NCBI GenBank assembly: GCA_038093975.1
Contig: JBBPTG010000012.1
Span: 186,001 to 250,000, forward strand
Direction of reading: 5' to 3'
Length of the DNA: 64,000 nucleotides
Source: Chalciporus piperatus
Lineage: Eukaryota; Basidiomycota; Agaricomycetes; Boletales; Boletaceae
Made by a program: the position numbers and the translations under genes. Positions 32,055 to 44,032 of the stretch are shown here, one piece after another. The notes under the pieces were generated by a model that was not told the origin of the DNA, did no database searches, and saw only the letters and a list, made by a program, of their open reading frames with translations. Within the stretch, counting starts at the first letter, position 1. Each line of letters opens with the position of its first letter.

Positions 32055-34122
32055 TCAAAGCCCTTCGTCAGGGTAATCTACTTTGTCATATAACCTCAGC
32101 GTCTCGTTCCAATCCCGTTTTCTCCTTCTCCGGACCGAAAAGTATTTAGCACCGCTCTCCCATTTGCTCTTGACACGACCCTTTTCCCGACCACCGCTTT
32201 CCAAGAAGTATATCTCCGGATTGTTGGGAAGACCAAGGGTTCCCACCGCCAGGTTCATGATGCGTGAATGTAGGTCATTCCGTGTCTCGCGCAGTTCCTT
32301 CAGTGTTTCTGGGCCGACCCATAACAGACGCAGCAAAGCTGCGAATGCCCTGAAAGCCGAGATTGCGTCCTCTAGCCATCTCAAGGTCATCCACATCAGC
32401 GCAGGGACCAAAAACACGGTTATCGTCGCGAAACGAAGAGTCAGCAGGACACATGCACCCCAGACAAATAGTCCGGATAAAAGGCCATAAACGAGCTTGT
32501 ACTGGGCAATTTCGTCCCAGGTATCCCAGGTTGGCCCGCTCTTCTTGAAGTTGTGTACAGCATAGAAAGTCGTGACGAAGACTGGCGCCCATAAGATAAG
32601 TCCGGGAAGGGATAGGGAGATCAGACAGAGGAACCATGTAAGGCGGATAAGCATCCTAAAGATGACGGTACGTCGGCGTAGCGGTCGTCGAATCCGGTCA
32701 TCTTTAAGGCCCCAACGCACAAGTTTATCCTGGTAGCTCTGCAGGGGCCAGTAAACCGGAATTCGTCGGTGAGGGAACATGCAACTTACCTTCAGGTCGC
32801 CACGTAGTGTGTTGATCTCCATGTCTTCTCTGGAATTCTCGACGGGCTCTTGAGACGCAGCGGTACCTTTCGTCTCGGAAAACTTGAAAGCCTCTGTAAA
32901 AGTCCGCGTAACACGCACAAAGTCGCCCAGTCTCATTGACGTGCCTAGGGGAACGTAAACACGAGCAGCGAGTTTAGCAGACCGAATTAGATCCCAGGAA
33001 GGTGCATCAATGGTTTGAGAGGTAATTAGTTGGTGCGTCTGTGCAGTCACATTTCGTATGCTGCTGAAATCCACAGGTGCAAGGAGGTTTGGGTTGTCCT
33101 GTACGAAATTTGTTGAAGCAACTCGGGGAAAATATCTTTGGGACTTACCTTTGGGGTGAACGTCATCGGAGGGTTGAATGTAACCAATACGTCGGAGCGG
33201 AAGTGCTGCCGGTGCCTTCCAGGATTAACGACTATAACCGGTGGATGACTGTGCTGAATAAGCTTACATATAAGTGATAGAGCAAGTCAGGATCGAAATT
33301 GAAAAGTCGGGATCATCACGGTTACGAGTCAAAACATCAGAAACAAGTCTTGCAACTGGAATTGGAATTGCACATGTTGGCAGCTAACATGAACAAGACG
33401 GTGAAAGAACAAACCTCCGGTTTTCAATGGAGCTATGGTCGGATGGTAGCGGCTCATACCCTCGGGGAACAGGCATACGGCATCACCAGCCTCCAGTGCC
33501 TGTGATGGGATGAGCCATATCGCGTTATAGGGGCGCTGCGTGGTATTACCTCCTTGAGTTTCTCCATGACTTCGATGTTGTCAGTGGTACCATCCGGGAA
33601 ATCCTTGCGCCTCTGGAGAGGAACAGTGCCAGCGGATTCAATAAGCCAACTGGTAAAGGTCTTTCTCCCGAACTGCGTCGATTTGGCAGTAAGGCGCAGC
33701 ATGTTGCGTATCTAACAGATGTGCCTCAGCGGACAAGCATTGAACGGTTGCTCGAGTTTACCACTGGGGGAATTGTGGTGACAAGGATGCTAGAGCGAAC
33801 AGACAATTGGTGAACAATAACATCAGGACGCGGTTAGTGTGGACATACAGTGCATCGGTCAGGGAGTTGCTGTGATTTGCACAGACAATGCTGGGTTGAG
33901 GCTCAGGTGCCTTGTCTCGCTGAGCTGAGTGTAATGACGCACCAAGGCTGGCCACTCTGAGGAATGTACTCGACATTCTCCACAACTATTGTTCCGTAGA
34001 AGATCTTGAGCACAAAATGGAAGAGAAGTCTGGCGAGGAAGTGAATGGAGCTGCGAGACGATAGTTAGAGACACATACCGTATGAGAGTGTACGACCAAG
34101 GTGTCGGTGTCCCCTTGGGCAT
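32055..34122 (-). CDS. GPT2: Glycerol-3-phosphate / DHAP acyltransferase, Sct1/Gpt2-like
   Basis: Exons 34122-34079, 34029-33943, 33890-33849, 33789-33762 (28 nt), 33711-33550, 33499-33415, 33355-33268, 33215-33149, 33098-32790 and 32738-32055 give 531 residues. PlsC acyltransferase blocks are in order: block I CIVCANHSNSLTDAL with the catalytic His and Asp in HxxxxD spacing, then ESAGTVPLQRRKD, block III LFPEGMSR, and KTGVARL. Two pairs of hydrophobic helices in the C-terminal half (LIRLTWFLCLISLSLPGLIL, LVYGLLSGLFVWGACVLL) fit an ER membrane enzyme. The reaction is the first acylation of glycerol-3-phosphate or dihydroxyacetone phosphate, opening phospholipid and triacylglycerol synthesis. 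It is shorter than yeast Gpt2 (about 740 residues, from memory). Intron 32739-32789 is 51 nt with no stop. Confidence 0.93.
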
Positions 34123-34293
34123 TGCTGCAGGAGGCTGCAGGTCGTGTCAGTCGTGTCAGTTGTGAAAAGGGTCAGATTCAGGTCTTGGTCAGGCCCAAGG
34201 TGACTCTGGCAGGGGGGATTACGTCAGCAAAATTTTGAGCAGCAGGGTCGTTGACGATATCTCGTATTCCGTGGTCGACGTGCAGCAGTCAGG
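34123..34293. promoter_or_regulatory. Divergent promoter gap, GPAT / RRP12
   Basis: 171 bp between the two start codons. It contains a perfect 9-bp tandem repeat, TCGTGTCAG twice at 34142-34159, and GCTGCAGGAGGCTGCAG just before it. Either could be a regulatory site; nothing more can be said. Confidence 0.45.
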
Positions 34294-37200
34294 ATGGAGG
34301 TCGCACTGGCAAAGATACGACCCCATACATCTTCTTCCCTTCCACATCAAAAAACACCCGCAAATCTCCTCCAAGCACTCGAGTCGACCTTCGTAGACAC
34401 ACACACTGATCCGACCTCCACTGCATACTTTGCCGCATTGATAACCACTCTCGATGGAACCTTCCAAAAGAAAGACACATCCCTCGGCGACGGCGATGTG
34501 CTACCGGCAGTCCTTTACTTGCTTGCCTTGGTATCACCTTTTGTACACCCTCCCGTCATCCAGTCAAATCTGAATACCCTTCTCTCGCTCACTGCACCGT
34601 TGTTTCCTTCTCTCTCAGCCAATGCACCCCCGCTAAGGTCACAACTCACTCTGTACAACTCAATATTCCGAGCTCTCGACCGATCTCAACTGGATACACC
34701 AACCGTGCGCCAATCCTTTGCAACCATCCTCCAGCTGTGTCTCGATCCACGCCCAAAAGTGCGCAGACGAGCTGCAGATCTGGTCAGCGATGTACTATCA
34801 AATCCCCCAAGCCCACTATTCCTCCATCCATACGCTGAACGTGTCGCCGAGTGGATGCAATCATCCCTTCATCAAGCAAACACAGGCGTCTTGCCAAAAA
34901 CAAAGTCCTTGTCAAGGGGATCCACTGCGGACTCGGCTATCCATCTTATCGCATTGCTCCGCCCCATTCTACCCAACCTTCCTATTGATGTGAGCAATAT
35001 GTTCCAGTGCTCGAATTAGCCCCTGACTGGCACTGAAAGGCCATCACACCCATCACAACTGTTCTTCTCACTTTGCCCAGGCTTGGCAATCCTTATCTAT
35101 CACAATCTTCCTACTCGACCCTCTCCGACCTTCTCTCTGAGTCCGTCAAATCAGGCACTCAGAGTAGTATCGATCAAATCCCCGCCGTCCTAAACGCTGT
35201 GTTGTCATCTCCGCCACCCAAGTCAGACGCAACAGTTGGGCCATCATGGCTACGCGTTCTCGGAGATGTCATGCTTACCTATCATTCCGCCGACGCAGAA
35301 GCTTGTGCGAAGGAGTTTGCCAAGGTGTGGAAAGTCGTGTGGTCATTCTTCGAGACAAACCAGGTGCAAACACGGAAAGCTGTCGCACTTACACTCGAGT
35401 CACTTTCTCGATGCATCACGTTGCCCATGGCGAAGACAGCAGCCAATGACTCACCGGATGGCAAATCCCCAGTGAGGACTATTGTTGCGCAAATTACGAA
35501 AGCTTTGGATTCCCTGGCTTTTGCGCAAGCCATCCCAGAGCTGTTGCAAGTTGTATCTTCGCTCACCTTGAGCCTTAACATGCGCGTCGACAAGGCAAAG
35601 CCCACACTTGCAACTGAGAAGTTACTCTTGCCGGTGGTCCAAAAGATTGCCGAGCTTCGGATGGAGAAGAACTTCGAGCACAAGGAGGCAGCAGATGCCA
35701 CCGTATCCACAGCAATGAGGGTTATGGGGCCTGCTGTCGTGCTCCAGGTGATACCACTAAACCTGGAGCCACAGGATCGGTTCGTGATCTACCTCTCCCA
35801 TTATCAATGTATTGAATCTCCACTGCAGTCAGGCTGGACGTGAACCGCGCGCTTTCTTGCTACCGATGCTCGCTCAACCCCATCCTTCTCCTTTGGGTCA
35901 TTTTGTCTCCTATTTTGTTCCTCTGAGTGAACGGATGTTCGATCTTCAAAATAAGGCAGAGGTCGAAGGCAGACAGTCGGAGGCAAAAGTCTGGAGTGTT
36001 CTTATATCTCAAATCTGGGTAGGCTTTGCGGGATACTGTCATGCACCCCCAGATGTCAAAAATGCAAGTGCATCTCAACTCGCCTCATGACGCAGTCTGA
36101 TACCCTACAGGCATTCACGCCAGCTTTTTCGCAACTCTTATCGCAACTTCTTTACACACAACCTACCCTTCGATCGCCAGTGCTCAGGGGTCTCAAGTCT
36201 TTGGTGGAATCCAACCTTGCCGTATCCAAGGCCAATCTCGAAAACACCGATGAGAGCACTGGTACAGGAAGTGGTATCACCCCCGAAGAAGCAGCTGAGA
36301 ATGTTGCTTTTTTGAAAACGCAAGTGGAGAGTTGGTTCGCCGTGCTCTTTAATGTATTTGGCAGTGTCGATCGGGACAGCAGGGGTCTCGTGGGCGACGT
36401 CATCAGTGTCTGGGCGACCATCGCCGATCCCAACGAAATCACCAAAGCACATCGCAAGGTTGTCGAATTATTCTCCCAGAACCTTCAAAAGCTCGCTGTA
36501 TCACCAGACGTCCAACAGAATGCGAGCGTGACCACGATGACACAGGATCTTCTCACATTGCTTTTGCCTTTCCTGGAAGCCAAGGAGATGTCCTCGCTCG
36601 TTCAAAGCTGTATGAGCAATGAAGTGTTGTGCTGCAAGGACAGTGGCGTACAGAAGAGAGGCTACAAGATACTCGCCAAGGTGCTGGGCAGCGGAAAAGT
36701 CGAGGTTGATATACTTGCCACTCTGCAGCAACTCGACGGGTTCACTACGGGACTTTCGCCTGCCGCTAAGAAGGATCGATTCGTGTTGTGGACACATCTC
36801 GTACCGAAGATATCATCCACGTCACTGCATGTCATTCCTTCCTTGATCCCCGAGGCCGTGCTCGGGACAAAGGAACCCTCTGAAAAGACCCGATCTGCCG
36901 CCTTTGACCTGATCGTTGTTATGGGTCGGAAAATGAGCGAAGGTGGTGTCGTCCGGAGGCAGATGGTTGATGGGATGGATGAAGATGGTGTTAGTGAAGG
37001 TGCGTACCTTTCTTCGGTGTCGCCCTCTATGTTCACGTGAGCGTTCCAGCGGGTGCGAGCATAAACGAATTCATGACCATGGTTGCTGGAGGACTGGCTG
37101 GTGCAACACCACACATGATCAGTGCATCGGTGACTGCGATTTCGCGACTCGTCTTTGAATTCAAAGGTCTGGACATTACATGACCTCCCACCGAAGGCAT

Positions 37201-38440
37201 CGTTTGACACCCTTTTGCAGATACCATCGACCCACAGATGCAGACCGATATTTTTACGACACTGCTGGTCTTCTTGTCTTCCTCGAATCGCGAGATCGTC
37301 AAGTCTACCCTTGGTTATGTCAAGCTCGCTATCCATACTCTCCCAGCTGATCTTCTGCGACCCCATCTGAACATCTTGGTCCCTGCTCTTTCGGCATGGT
37401 CGCACGACCACAAGAACCATTTCAAGTTAAAAGTACGCCATATCTTTGAGAGGATGATACGACGCTTCGGATGGGACGACGTTTATCGAGCGGCGGGTGA
37501 GGAGCAGGCCTCCAAGGTCCTCATGAACATCAAGAAACGGAAGGAGAGAGCCAAGAGACGAAAAACTCGCGATGCGGATGAGGATGACGAAGACGAGGTA
37601 AGCCATCTGCATGGGATCCTATACACTTTCTCTCATTCTTTTTTTTCTCTCAGGCACCTTCGGGCAAGGTCGCGACGGGTGATGCATTCGAGGATGTTCT
37701 CTACGGTAGCGAGAGTGAGCTCGACGAAAGTGACGACGAGCAAGAAACAACACGGGGCAACAGTTCCAAACGCAAAGATCGCGAACATGGGCTACGTCTT
37801 CGGGTTGACGATGACGAGCCGATGGATCTCCTGCAGGGAGCTGCCTCACGCGTCACGAGTGGGTACAATGTTGTCTATTGTTGGGCTTGACTGATTTCGT
37901 CACATAGACGCATCAAACAACCGCAGGCGGAAGCCTGGTCAGGATGCCAATCGCTTTAAAACTGATGAAGGGACCGGGAAACTGGTAGTTCCTGCTGAAG
38001 ACTCCGATTCGGACATTGAGGTTAGCGCGCGCAACGCTGCCCAGGATGTGGCGGGAAGCGCATACAAAGAAAGTATGACCTCCGTGGATGGTTTCTCTCG
38101 GGGACCCAACGGGCGCGTAAAATTCAACAAAGATACCAAAAAGCGCAGACGAGAGGCCGAAGACGAGGGTGGAGATATCGAAATGGCTGACCCCGAGGCT
38201 CCGACCGCCAACTCTAAAAAGAACAAGCGACGTTCAGAAGTCAAATTCGGTCATGAGTTCAAGGCAAAGGTGTGTGTTCCTCCTGACGATGCTTGATCGA
38301 TGTCTCACTCCAATATTGAATTTCAGAAAGCTGGAGGCGATCTCAAGAAAGGTGGTATTGACCCCTACGCATATATGCCTCTATCCCAGGCCGCGAAGAA
38401 GAAAGGTCGCGATCGGCTTGGAATTGCTGGGAAACGATGA
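34294..38440 (+). CDS. RRP12: Ribosome biogenesis and export factor Rrp12
   Basis: Exons 34294-34989, 35040-35779, 35829-36063, 36111-36999, 37050-37166, 37221-37597, 37654-37858, 37908-38269 and 38327-38440 give 1244 residues. The protein is mostly HEAT-like helices. The NUC173-type core is recognisable at AFLLPML ... GHFVSYFVPLSERMFDLQ and AKVWSVLISQIWVGFAGYC, and the conserved region FKLKVRHIFERMIRRFGW comes near residue 950. The last 250 residues are strongly charged (KKRKERAKRRKTRDADEDDE) and end GGIDPYAYMPLSQAAKKKGR, as in other Rrp12 proteins. Rrp12 assists maturation and nuclear export of both ribosomal subunits. The intron at 36064-36110 starts GCAAGT (GC-AG) and is required to join DVKN to AFTPAFSQLL. 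Confidence 0.95.
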
Positions 38441-38481
38441 TACTCACACATGTAGTACAATTCTGTTACTGAAAAAGACTG

Positions 38482-39473
38482 TTAACCGTACAACGTTTGG
38501 TCGTGCGGTGTTCCAAAAAGACCGTGACCCCACGATGTGGGTTGTCTCCAGTCAGTTACGACCACTTTGTTCTCGAGCACCTTAGTGACCACCGCCGCCA
38601 GCAGTTGGGCATCCATTCTATTGTCCCCCTCCATAACGTATTGCAGCAGACATACTGTTGGTGTCTGCCATGAAGTCGGGAGGGATGATAGTAGCCTGCG
38701 GGTGATGCCACCGCCAGGTATGAATGGTGCATTCCACGAGTCGGCCTCGAGATTGGCATCTTGGATTGACGGGGAGGAGTAAGGAGGCACTGGTAAGTCG
38801 GCAAGGGCGGCAAGCGGACCCACCGCCAAAGGGGGAGATCGGGGAGGTAGAATGTAAGTCGTCGGGGTACTTTGAGAGACAGAAGTCAGGGCATAGCACG
38901 TCACCAATGGACTCGTGTACTCACAGCATTTGTGTATCTGTTCTGTGAGACGTGTCCACTCCTCCTATGACGATCACCGCAGCTACACCCGAGTCGTGGA
39001 TGAAGTCCAGCAAAGCTTCCGCGAACTGTTGCTTGAACGACTGATGCAGAAAACATTTAACGAGGGTTGATTTCTACTGCATCGGCTTACCTTTAGCACG
39101 GGAGAGCGTTGCTGGATCACCGCGATGTCGCTGGCCGGATCACCAAACACTGAGAACAAGATCCAGAACTCGTCACAAGACGTGATCAAGGTCGACCATA
39201 CGAGACATACATTCGATGGGTGTAGTGACACCAACCGCACCATCCTCACGAGCACCAACGACTGGGATGAGGCACTTTGGATCGAATACGCCAACTCGAT
39301 CGAGCTTGAGTGACGCAATGAGCAAGTCAGCCGCTAATTGTGCGACATTTGCGACGGAGACTACAGGCTGTGTGGGATCATGAAGTACTGTCATAACACA
39401 CGTCCTCCCCACTCACCACGATGAGCACCTTCCCCGAGAGTTTGTACTCAGTGACAGGTCGATAGAAGGCCAT
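38482..39473 (-). CDS. PBA2: Proteasome assembly chaperone 2 (Pba2/Add66, PSMG2)
   Basis: Exons 39473-39417, 39367-39211, 39149-39091, 39040-38925 and 38869-38482 give 258 residues, the usual family length. Signatures: the N-terminal KVLIVPVVSVANVAQLAADL strand-helix, then VGVFDPKCLIPVVGARED, then VAAVIVIGGVD, then FIPGGGITRRLL and CLLQYVMEGDN. Pba2 pairs with Pba1 to assemble the proteasome alpha ring in the cytosol. The stop codon lies only 41 bp from that of RRP12 on the other strand, so their 3' untranslated regions almost certainly overlap. On the 5' side a tRNA-Asp gene starts 111 bp from the start codon in the opposite direction. Confidence 0.92.
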
Positions 39474-39583
39474 AGAGTCACCGACATACAGGGATTACGG
39501 CAAGGCACTGTTGAGGCACTGACTTGAAATCTCCAACCCAAGGCAAGGCAATCTAATACATCAGAGGAGATGACCTTCCACAG

Positions 39584-39670
39584 TCTCTGGTAGTATATCG
39601 GATAGTACACCCGCCTGTCATCTGTTGTACAGGGACGCGGGAGAGCGGGGTTCGACTCCCCGCCAGAGAG
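39584..39670 (+). tRNA. tRNA-Asp (anticodon GUC), with 15-nt intron
   Basis: The 87-nt gene folds as a cloverleaf: acceptor stem TCTCTGG/CCAGAGA fully paired, D stem GTAT/GTAC, anticodon stem CCCGC/GCGGG enclosing 22 nt (7-nt loop CTGTCA..C with anticodon GTC plus a 15-nt intron after position 37), a T arm CGGGG-TTCGACT-CCCCG that also forms the B box GGTTCGACTCC, and discriminator G, the usual identity base of tRNA-Asp. A Pol III T6 stop follows two bases later. It lies between PBA2 and ETFA. Confidence 0.93.
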
Positions 39671-39672
39671 AC

Positions 39673-39678
39673 TTTTTT
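39673..39678 (+). terminator. RNA polymerase III terminator of tRNA-Asp
   Basis: Six consecutive T residues just after the tRNA 3' end. Confidence 0.85.
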
Positions 39679-39798
39679 GTCCAACAAGATTTTTTTTTCC
39701 CGTGAGCGCAATGTGAGCGTGAAGGTGAGATAGGGCAACCAGCGAATCGATAGACCATCTATTGGATCAACATAGTGTGCTAGGGTTACAAAACTCTA

Positions 39799-40947
39799 TC
39801 ACTCCTTCAGCTTCTTCACCATCTCTGGTACAACCTCAAAGAGGTCTGCTACCAGCCCAACATCGGCCACCTGGAAAATCGGAGCATCGGGGTCCTGGGC
39901 AGTGTCAGAGTGCGGTAAATGAAAGAATCCCAAAAGCGTCAATACCTTGTTGACCGCAACGATAAGCTTGGAATCTTTCATGCCTGCGAGATGCTGAATT
40001 GCCCCCGAGATCCCGAGTGCCATGTACAACTCCGGAGCGACAACTTTGCCTGTTTGCCCAACTTGCAACGAGTTGTCTGCATAACCAGCGTCCACAGCTG
40101 CTCGCGAAGCACCAACTGCTGCCCCGAGTACATCAGCGAGCGGGTATAGCGTAGCTTGGAAGGTCTCTGCATTCTTGAGCGCCCGTCCACCAGATACAAC
40201 TCGGCTGGCAACCCCCAAATCAGGTCGATCTGATTTGCTTAGGGAAGTGGATACATGGTTTGAGGGTGAATCAGAAACCTCGACGGGGTCAAGAGTTTGC
40301 ATTTCCGCTTCCGCTTCACCTGACAACGCAGCAGCAAAGGCTGTCGATCGCACGGTGAAGAACTTGATGGGTATCGACGCCGGTGCCAGAACGGTTGAAA
40401 TTGCATTTCCTGCGTAGATTGGCCGGGTGTATGTCGTACTGTCGGAGGAGGCATCGTGTTCGACTGATGTGATGTCAGACACGGCCGGAACGTCAAGTTT
40501 TGCAGCCACTCGGGGAAGTATGGATTTGGCAGATGAAGAGTGGGCAGAGACAACGTGGGTGAACGAGGAGCCGCCAGAGAGCAATTTCTCCAAGAGTGGG
40601 GCGACAATCTCTGGCAATGGTGTGGAGTATTGGGGAGAATTGGAATGCAATAGAGTATCTAGTCCCTGGACCCTGTAATGACGTGTGGATTAGCAGGTGA
40701 GGAGAACATCGTTGGAACAGACGTGCTTCTTTGCCTTGTCTAGGACTTTTTGTACTTGGTCCGGAGCACCCGCGAGGAGCCCGGTGACTTTACCACCGAG
40801 CTTCGTAGCGGCTGTTAACGCAGAGAGAGATGCCGAGTCGAGTTCACCATCACGGTGCTCCAGGAATACCAGTGCATGGGGTGACCTAGTGGTTGAGTAT
40901 GATCTGATGAACGCCCTGCTTAACGCTGATGTTCGGTTACGGAGCAT
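39799..40947 (-). CDS. ETFA: Electron transfer flavoprotein alpha subunit, mitochondrial
   Basis: Exons 40947-40723, 40665-39946 and 39894-39799 give 346 residues. ATG 40947 is preferred: it opens a typical matrix-targeting leader (MLRNRTSALSRAFIRSYSTT). An in-frame ATG at 41022 would add 25 residues. The N-terminal nucleotide-binding-like domain is followed by the FAD-binding C-terminal domain: RVVSGGRALKN, GAAVGASRAAVDAGY, QVGQTGKVVAPELYMALGIS, GAIQHLAGMKDSKLIVAVNK then DPDAPIFQVADVGLVADL. ETF takes electrons from acyl-CoA dehydrogenases and passes them to the respiratory chain via ETF-QO. The intron 39895-39945 sits inside the conserved NKDPDAPI block and is 51 nt without a stop. PEX5 is divergent, 467 bp away. 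Confidence 0.96.
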
Positions 40948-41414
40948 GGTGGGTGTGGAAGAGAAGTACGAGTTCGATCGTGTAGATCCGTCACGAATCA
41001 CTTTGTAGTTCCAACTCCGCATTCAATGCGCCCTACTCACTAGCTACCACAGTAGTACTTAGTACGGGCACTCCAGGTTGCAGCTCGGCAAGGGGAATCA
41101 ATACGGTCCACTCTCGCTGAAGAGCCATGTATAGCGATATCGAGCTACTCTCGAATAAACTTCCTTTGAGCATTAATATTGACGAGGCTACGCACATATC
41201 TTCAGTAGAATGACCTCAGCGATGCCTCAGAATCCCTGTTGGTTGTGGTCCGAATATTGCATGTGATTCATTCGGCCACCCACTGCCAGCGCGCTCCGGA
41301 GATGTTGCGGAGAGGCGCTGGCCCAACACGCGGCGGCACACGCCAGCTCAGCGGGGAAGCGGAGGATTCCTTGCACAGACCCGAGCACGTTGTCCTACTC
41401 TTCCGCCACCACAA
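40948..41414. promoter_or_regulatory. Divergent promoter gap, ETFA / PEX5
   Basis: 467 bp between the start codons of a mitochondrial and a peroxisomal gene, both needed for fatty acid oxidation. No open frame in it is supported. Fatty-acid response elements could lie here, but I cannot name one with confidence. Confidence 0.5.
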
Positions 41415-43799
41415 ATGTCGTTGCAAGGATTGATATCTGGTTCCGAATGTGCGGTTCCTTCGAACCCACTGCAGCAAGTCCTCAAGCACACGGAAGGTGA
41501 CAGGAGTTTGCAACAAGTATGTACAAAGCCCTCATCATATAGGAAGAGCATTGATAGATCTGGTTCAGGATAGGGTTGGAGGTCCTTCGTCGTCTCGGGT
41601 ACGGTGGTTGGCTTCTTTGCGATGCGATCCTTACCGAGGGTTTTCTAGTTACAACATCTCCCGACGAGCGCGCCATCTCAAGCCGCAGAACAAGATGTAG
41701 CTATGGCAAGGCAGTTTTTTGGACAGTCGCAAGGGTCTTCGACCCCTCCTATCGCCATGTTGCCCACAGGCCTCCACCCGCAGATGGCTCGCGCCCCCGA
41801 GAGGAGCGGAAGGCTTGATCTCAGCCAAGCCTGGGGCAGAGGAATACCGCAACAACCAGTTCTCCACGAAAACGGGCTACGAGACGCATGGGCTTCCGAG
41901 TTTGGTGGCACAATGAAGCAAGTGATGCCAGGACCTCTAATGCAACAACCAGGCCAACAAATTCCAGATGGTAAGCTGTGTTCGCATCCAGTACCTCTTT
42001 TGAAGCTGAGCCGCCAAGGTCAACGCTCTTACACGGGTACCAACGCTTTATACAATCACACCATGCTTCCTAGTATGTATGGAGCGGGGCTGGCCGGCCC
42101 TTCTTTGTACCAAAGCTTCAGTCCCCCTCCTACTTTGATGTCATCAGCCAAAGGAAAAGGAAAAGCCCAAGATGCGGACTTTGAGGCTGCCTTCTCTCGG
42201 GCCATTGCTTCTCTTAGAGTCACCGATGCCGAAAATTCCGCGAGGATTGTGGAAGTAGATGACACTGCTGCTGCTGAGTTGGTCTCAGAGGAGGTGAAGG
42301 CCAACTCAGAGTTCTCCGAGTTCGTCCCCTCTCCTCTCAGCTGAATTTTGTTTCACACTCTTCTCTAGGGTCTGGCAAAATTTGCAGGAGTCCGACGCAC
42401 CGCCGACGGTGGAACATATGGCAAAGTGGGAGTCGGAATTCAATCAGCTCATGACAGCTCAGCGCGAAGAACTGGAAGAAGATTACAGTGGGGCAATGCG
42501 AGACGCATGGGAGAGTGGTTTGGGTCAATTTGCTGACAGCGAGGCTAATAACCCCCTGTTCGACGAACTTGGATACCCCATCCTTACTGACTACACTTTC
42601 GGTGAGGCTTAGTTAATCGCTGCCGCGTATACGGTTGCTAATACCTCCCTAGAACAAAATAACCCATTCCTGGATCCCACTACATCCGTTCGATCTCCTT
42701 TGAGCGAGGCAAAAGCACTTCTCGAACGCAATGGGTCATTATCGGAGGCTGCCCTTCTCTTAGAAGCTGCCATACAGACGGGTGAACTTGGCAATGGTGG
42801 ATACGAGACCTGGATACTTTTAGGAGAAACAAGGAGCATGGACGAGCGTGAGGAACAAGGCATGCGAGCTCTGATGGAAGGGGTCCGGAGGGCAGAAGCG
42901 GCCGGCGCTGACGGGGCGGGGATGATAGTACGTCTTTGCCATTTCTGACGGTGTCACTGTGGTTGATTGGTGCTTTACAGTCGCTTGCGATATCTTTCAC
43001 CAACGAGTCGTATGACCGGGCGTCATACCATATGCTTTGGCGCTGGCTGCGCGCACGGTTCCCCACGTTCCCAATGACTGATGATGTTGAGACAGCCGTT
43101 CGGTCTCACTCGACATGGGACACCCATGATCGTCTCACTGAAGTCTTTCTGGCCCTCGCAAGACAACAATACGATCAAGGCGTCGTCGATCCTGACGTCC
43201 AAATTGGGCTTGGCGTTCTGTTCTACAACAAAGGGGTGTACGATCGTGCAAAGGACTGCTTTGAGAGCGCATTGTCTCAGCGCCCTCAGGCGAGTTTTGT
43301 GTGTGCGCTTTGGAAATTCCTGAATGCTGACTCCCTCCCTAGGACTATCTGTTATGGAATCGCCTTGGTTCTTCCTTATCCAATGGCAATAAGCCAGAGG
43401 AGGCTTTAGGAGCATATAGAGAAGCGCTAAACCTCCGCCCCACTTACACCCGCGCGATCTACAATGTGGGAGTTGCCTGTGGGTAGAGTGTCTCGGTTTG
43501 TCGAACAACGTTGACTGTTGCACAGGCCTGAACATCGGTGCTCACAAAGAAGCCGCGGAACATTTCCTGAGTGCCCTGGCAATGCAGGAATCCGCGGGAG
43601 GTGGTCAAACGAGCGATCAGCTTTGGTTTACCTTGAGGCGTGCCTTGATTCAGATGGTGAGTTTTCTTCCGCCTTGATATGACTATACCGTCTCCTCATG
43701 TCATGTCACCTCAAGGACCGAAACGACCTGGCAGAACTTGCTAAGCCTGAGAGTCGCTCTAAATTAGATCTATTCCGGCAGCGCGGATTCGACTTCTAG
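41415..43799 (+). CDS. PEX5: Peroxisomal PTS1 import receptor Pex5
   Basis: Exons 41415-41516, 41569-41598 (30 nt), 41649-41970, 42019-42319, 42369-42601, 42653-42927, 42981-43289, 43343-43478, 43526-43656 and 43716-43799 give 640 residues. The N-terminus has the recycling cysteine (Cys12) in [18 protein letters not shown]. Two WxxxF pentapeptides that bind Pex13/Pex14 are WASEF and WESEF. The C-terminal half is TPR repeats that bind the SKL-type signal ([60 protein letters not shown]). The protein shuttles between cytosol and peroxisome. Intron 43290-43342 begins GCGAGT; using the next in-frame GT donor would insert three residues into the invariant [12 protein letters not shown] spacing. 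Confidence 0.97.
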
Positions 43800-44032
43800 A
43801 TTCACAAACATGTCAATAGCTTGGATTATTCCTTGGCGCCGAATACTCGGAAATCGTTGAGCTCAGTTTAGATGGAATTTTGCTAACGGGTGAGTTCATG
43901 GTAGGTATGATGAGTTGCCTGAAGACGCATATATCCGACTTTGTTAGACCACGTCGCGTAAATAACGCGACATGAGCCCTTCTCTTCCACGAACTTGCAA
44001 CTACATATATAGTGATAGATTGCACACTCTAG

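Noticed and set aside
34079..34122. 28-nt intron after the first exon of the acyltransferase
   Set aside because: An acceptor 21 nt further (CGCCAG) gives a normal 49-nt intron and a family-like LLFHFVLKIFYG.
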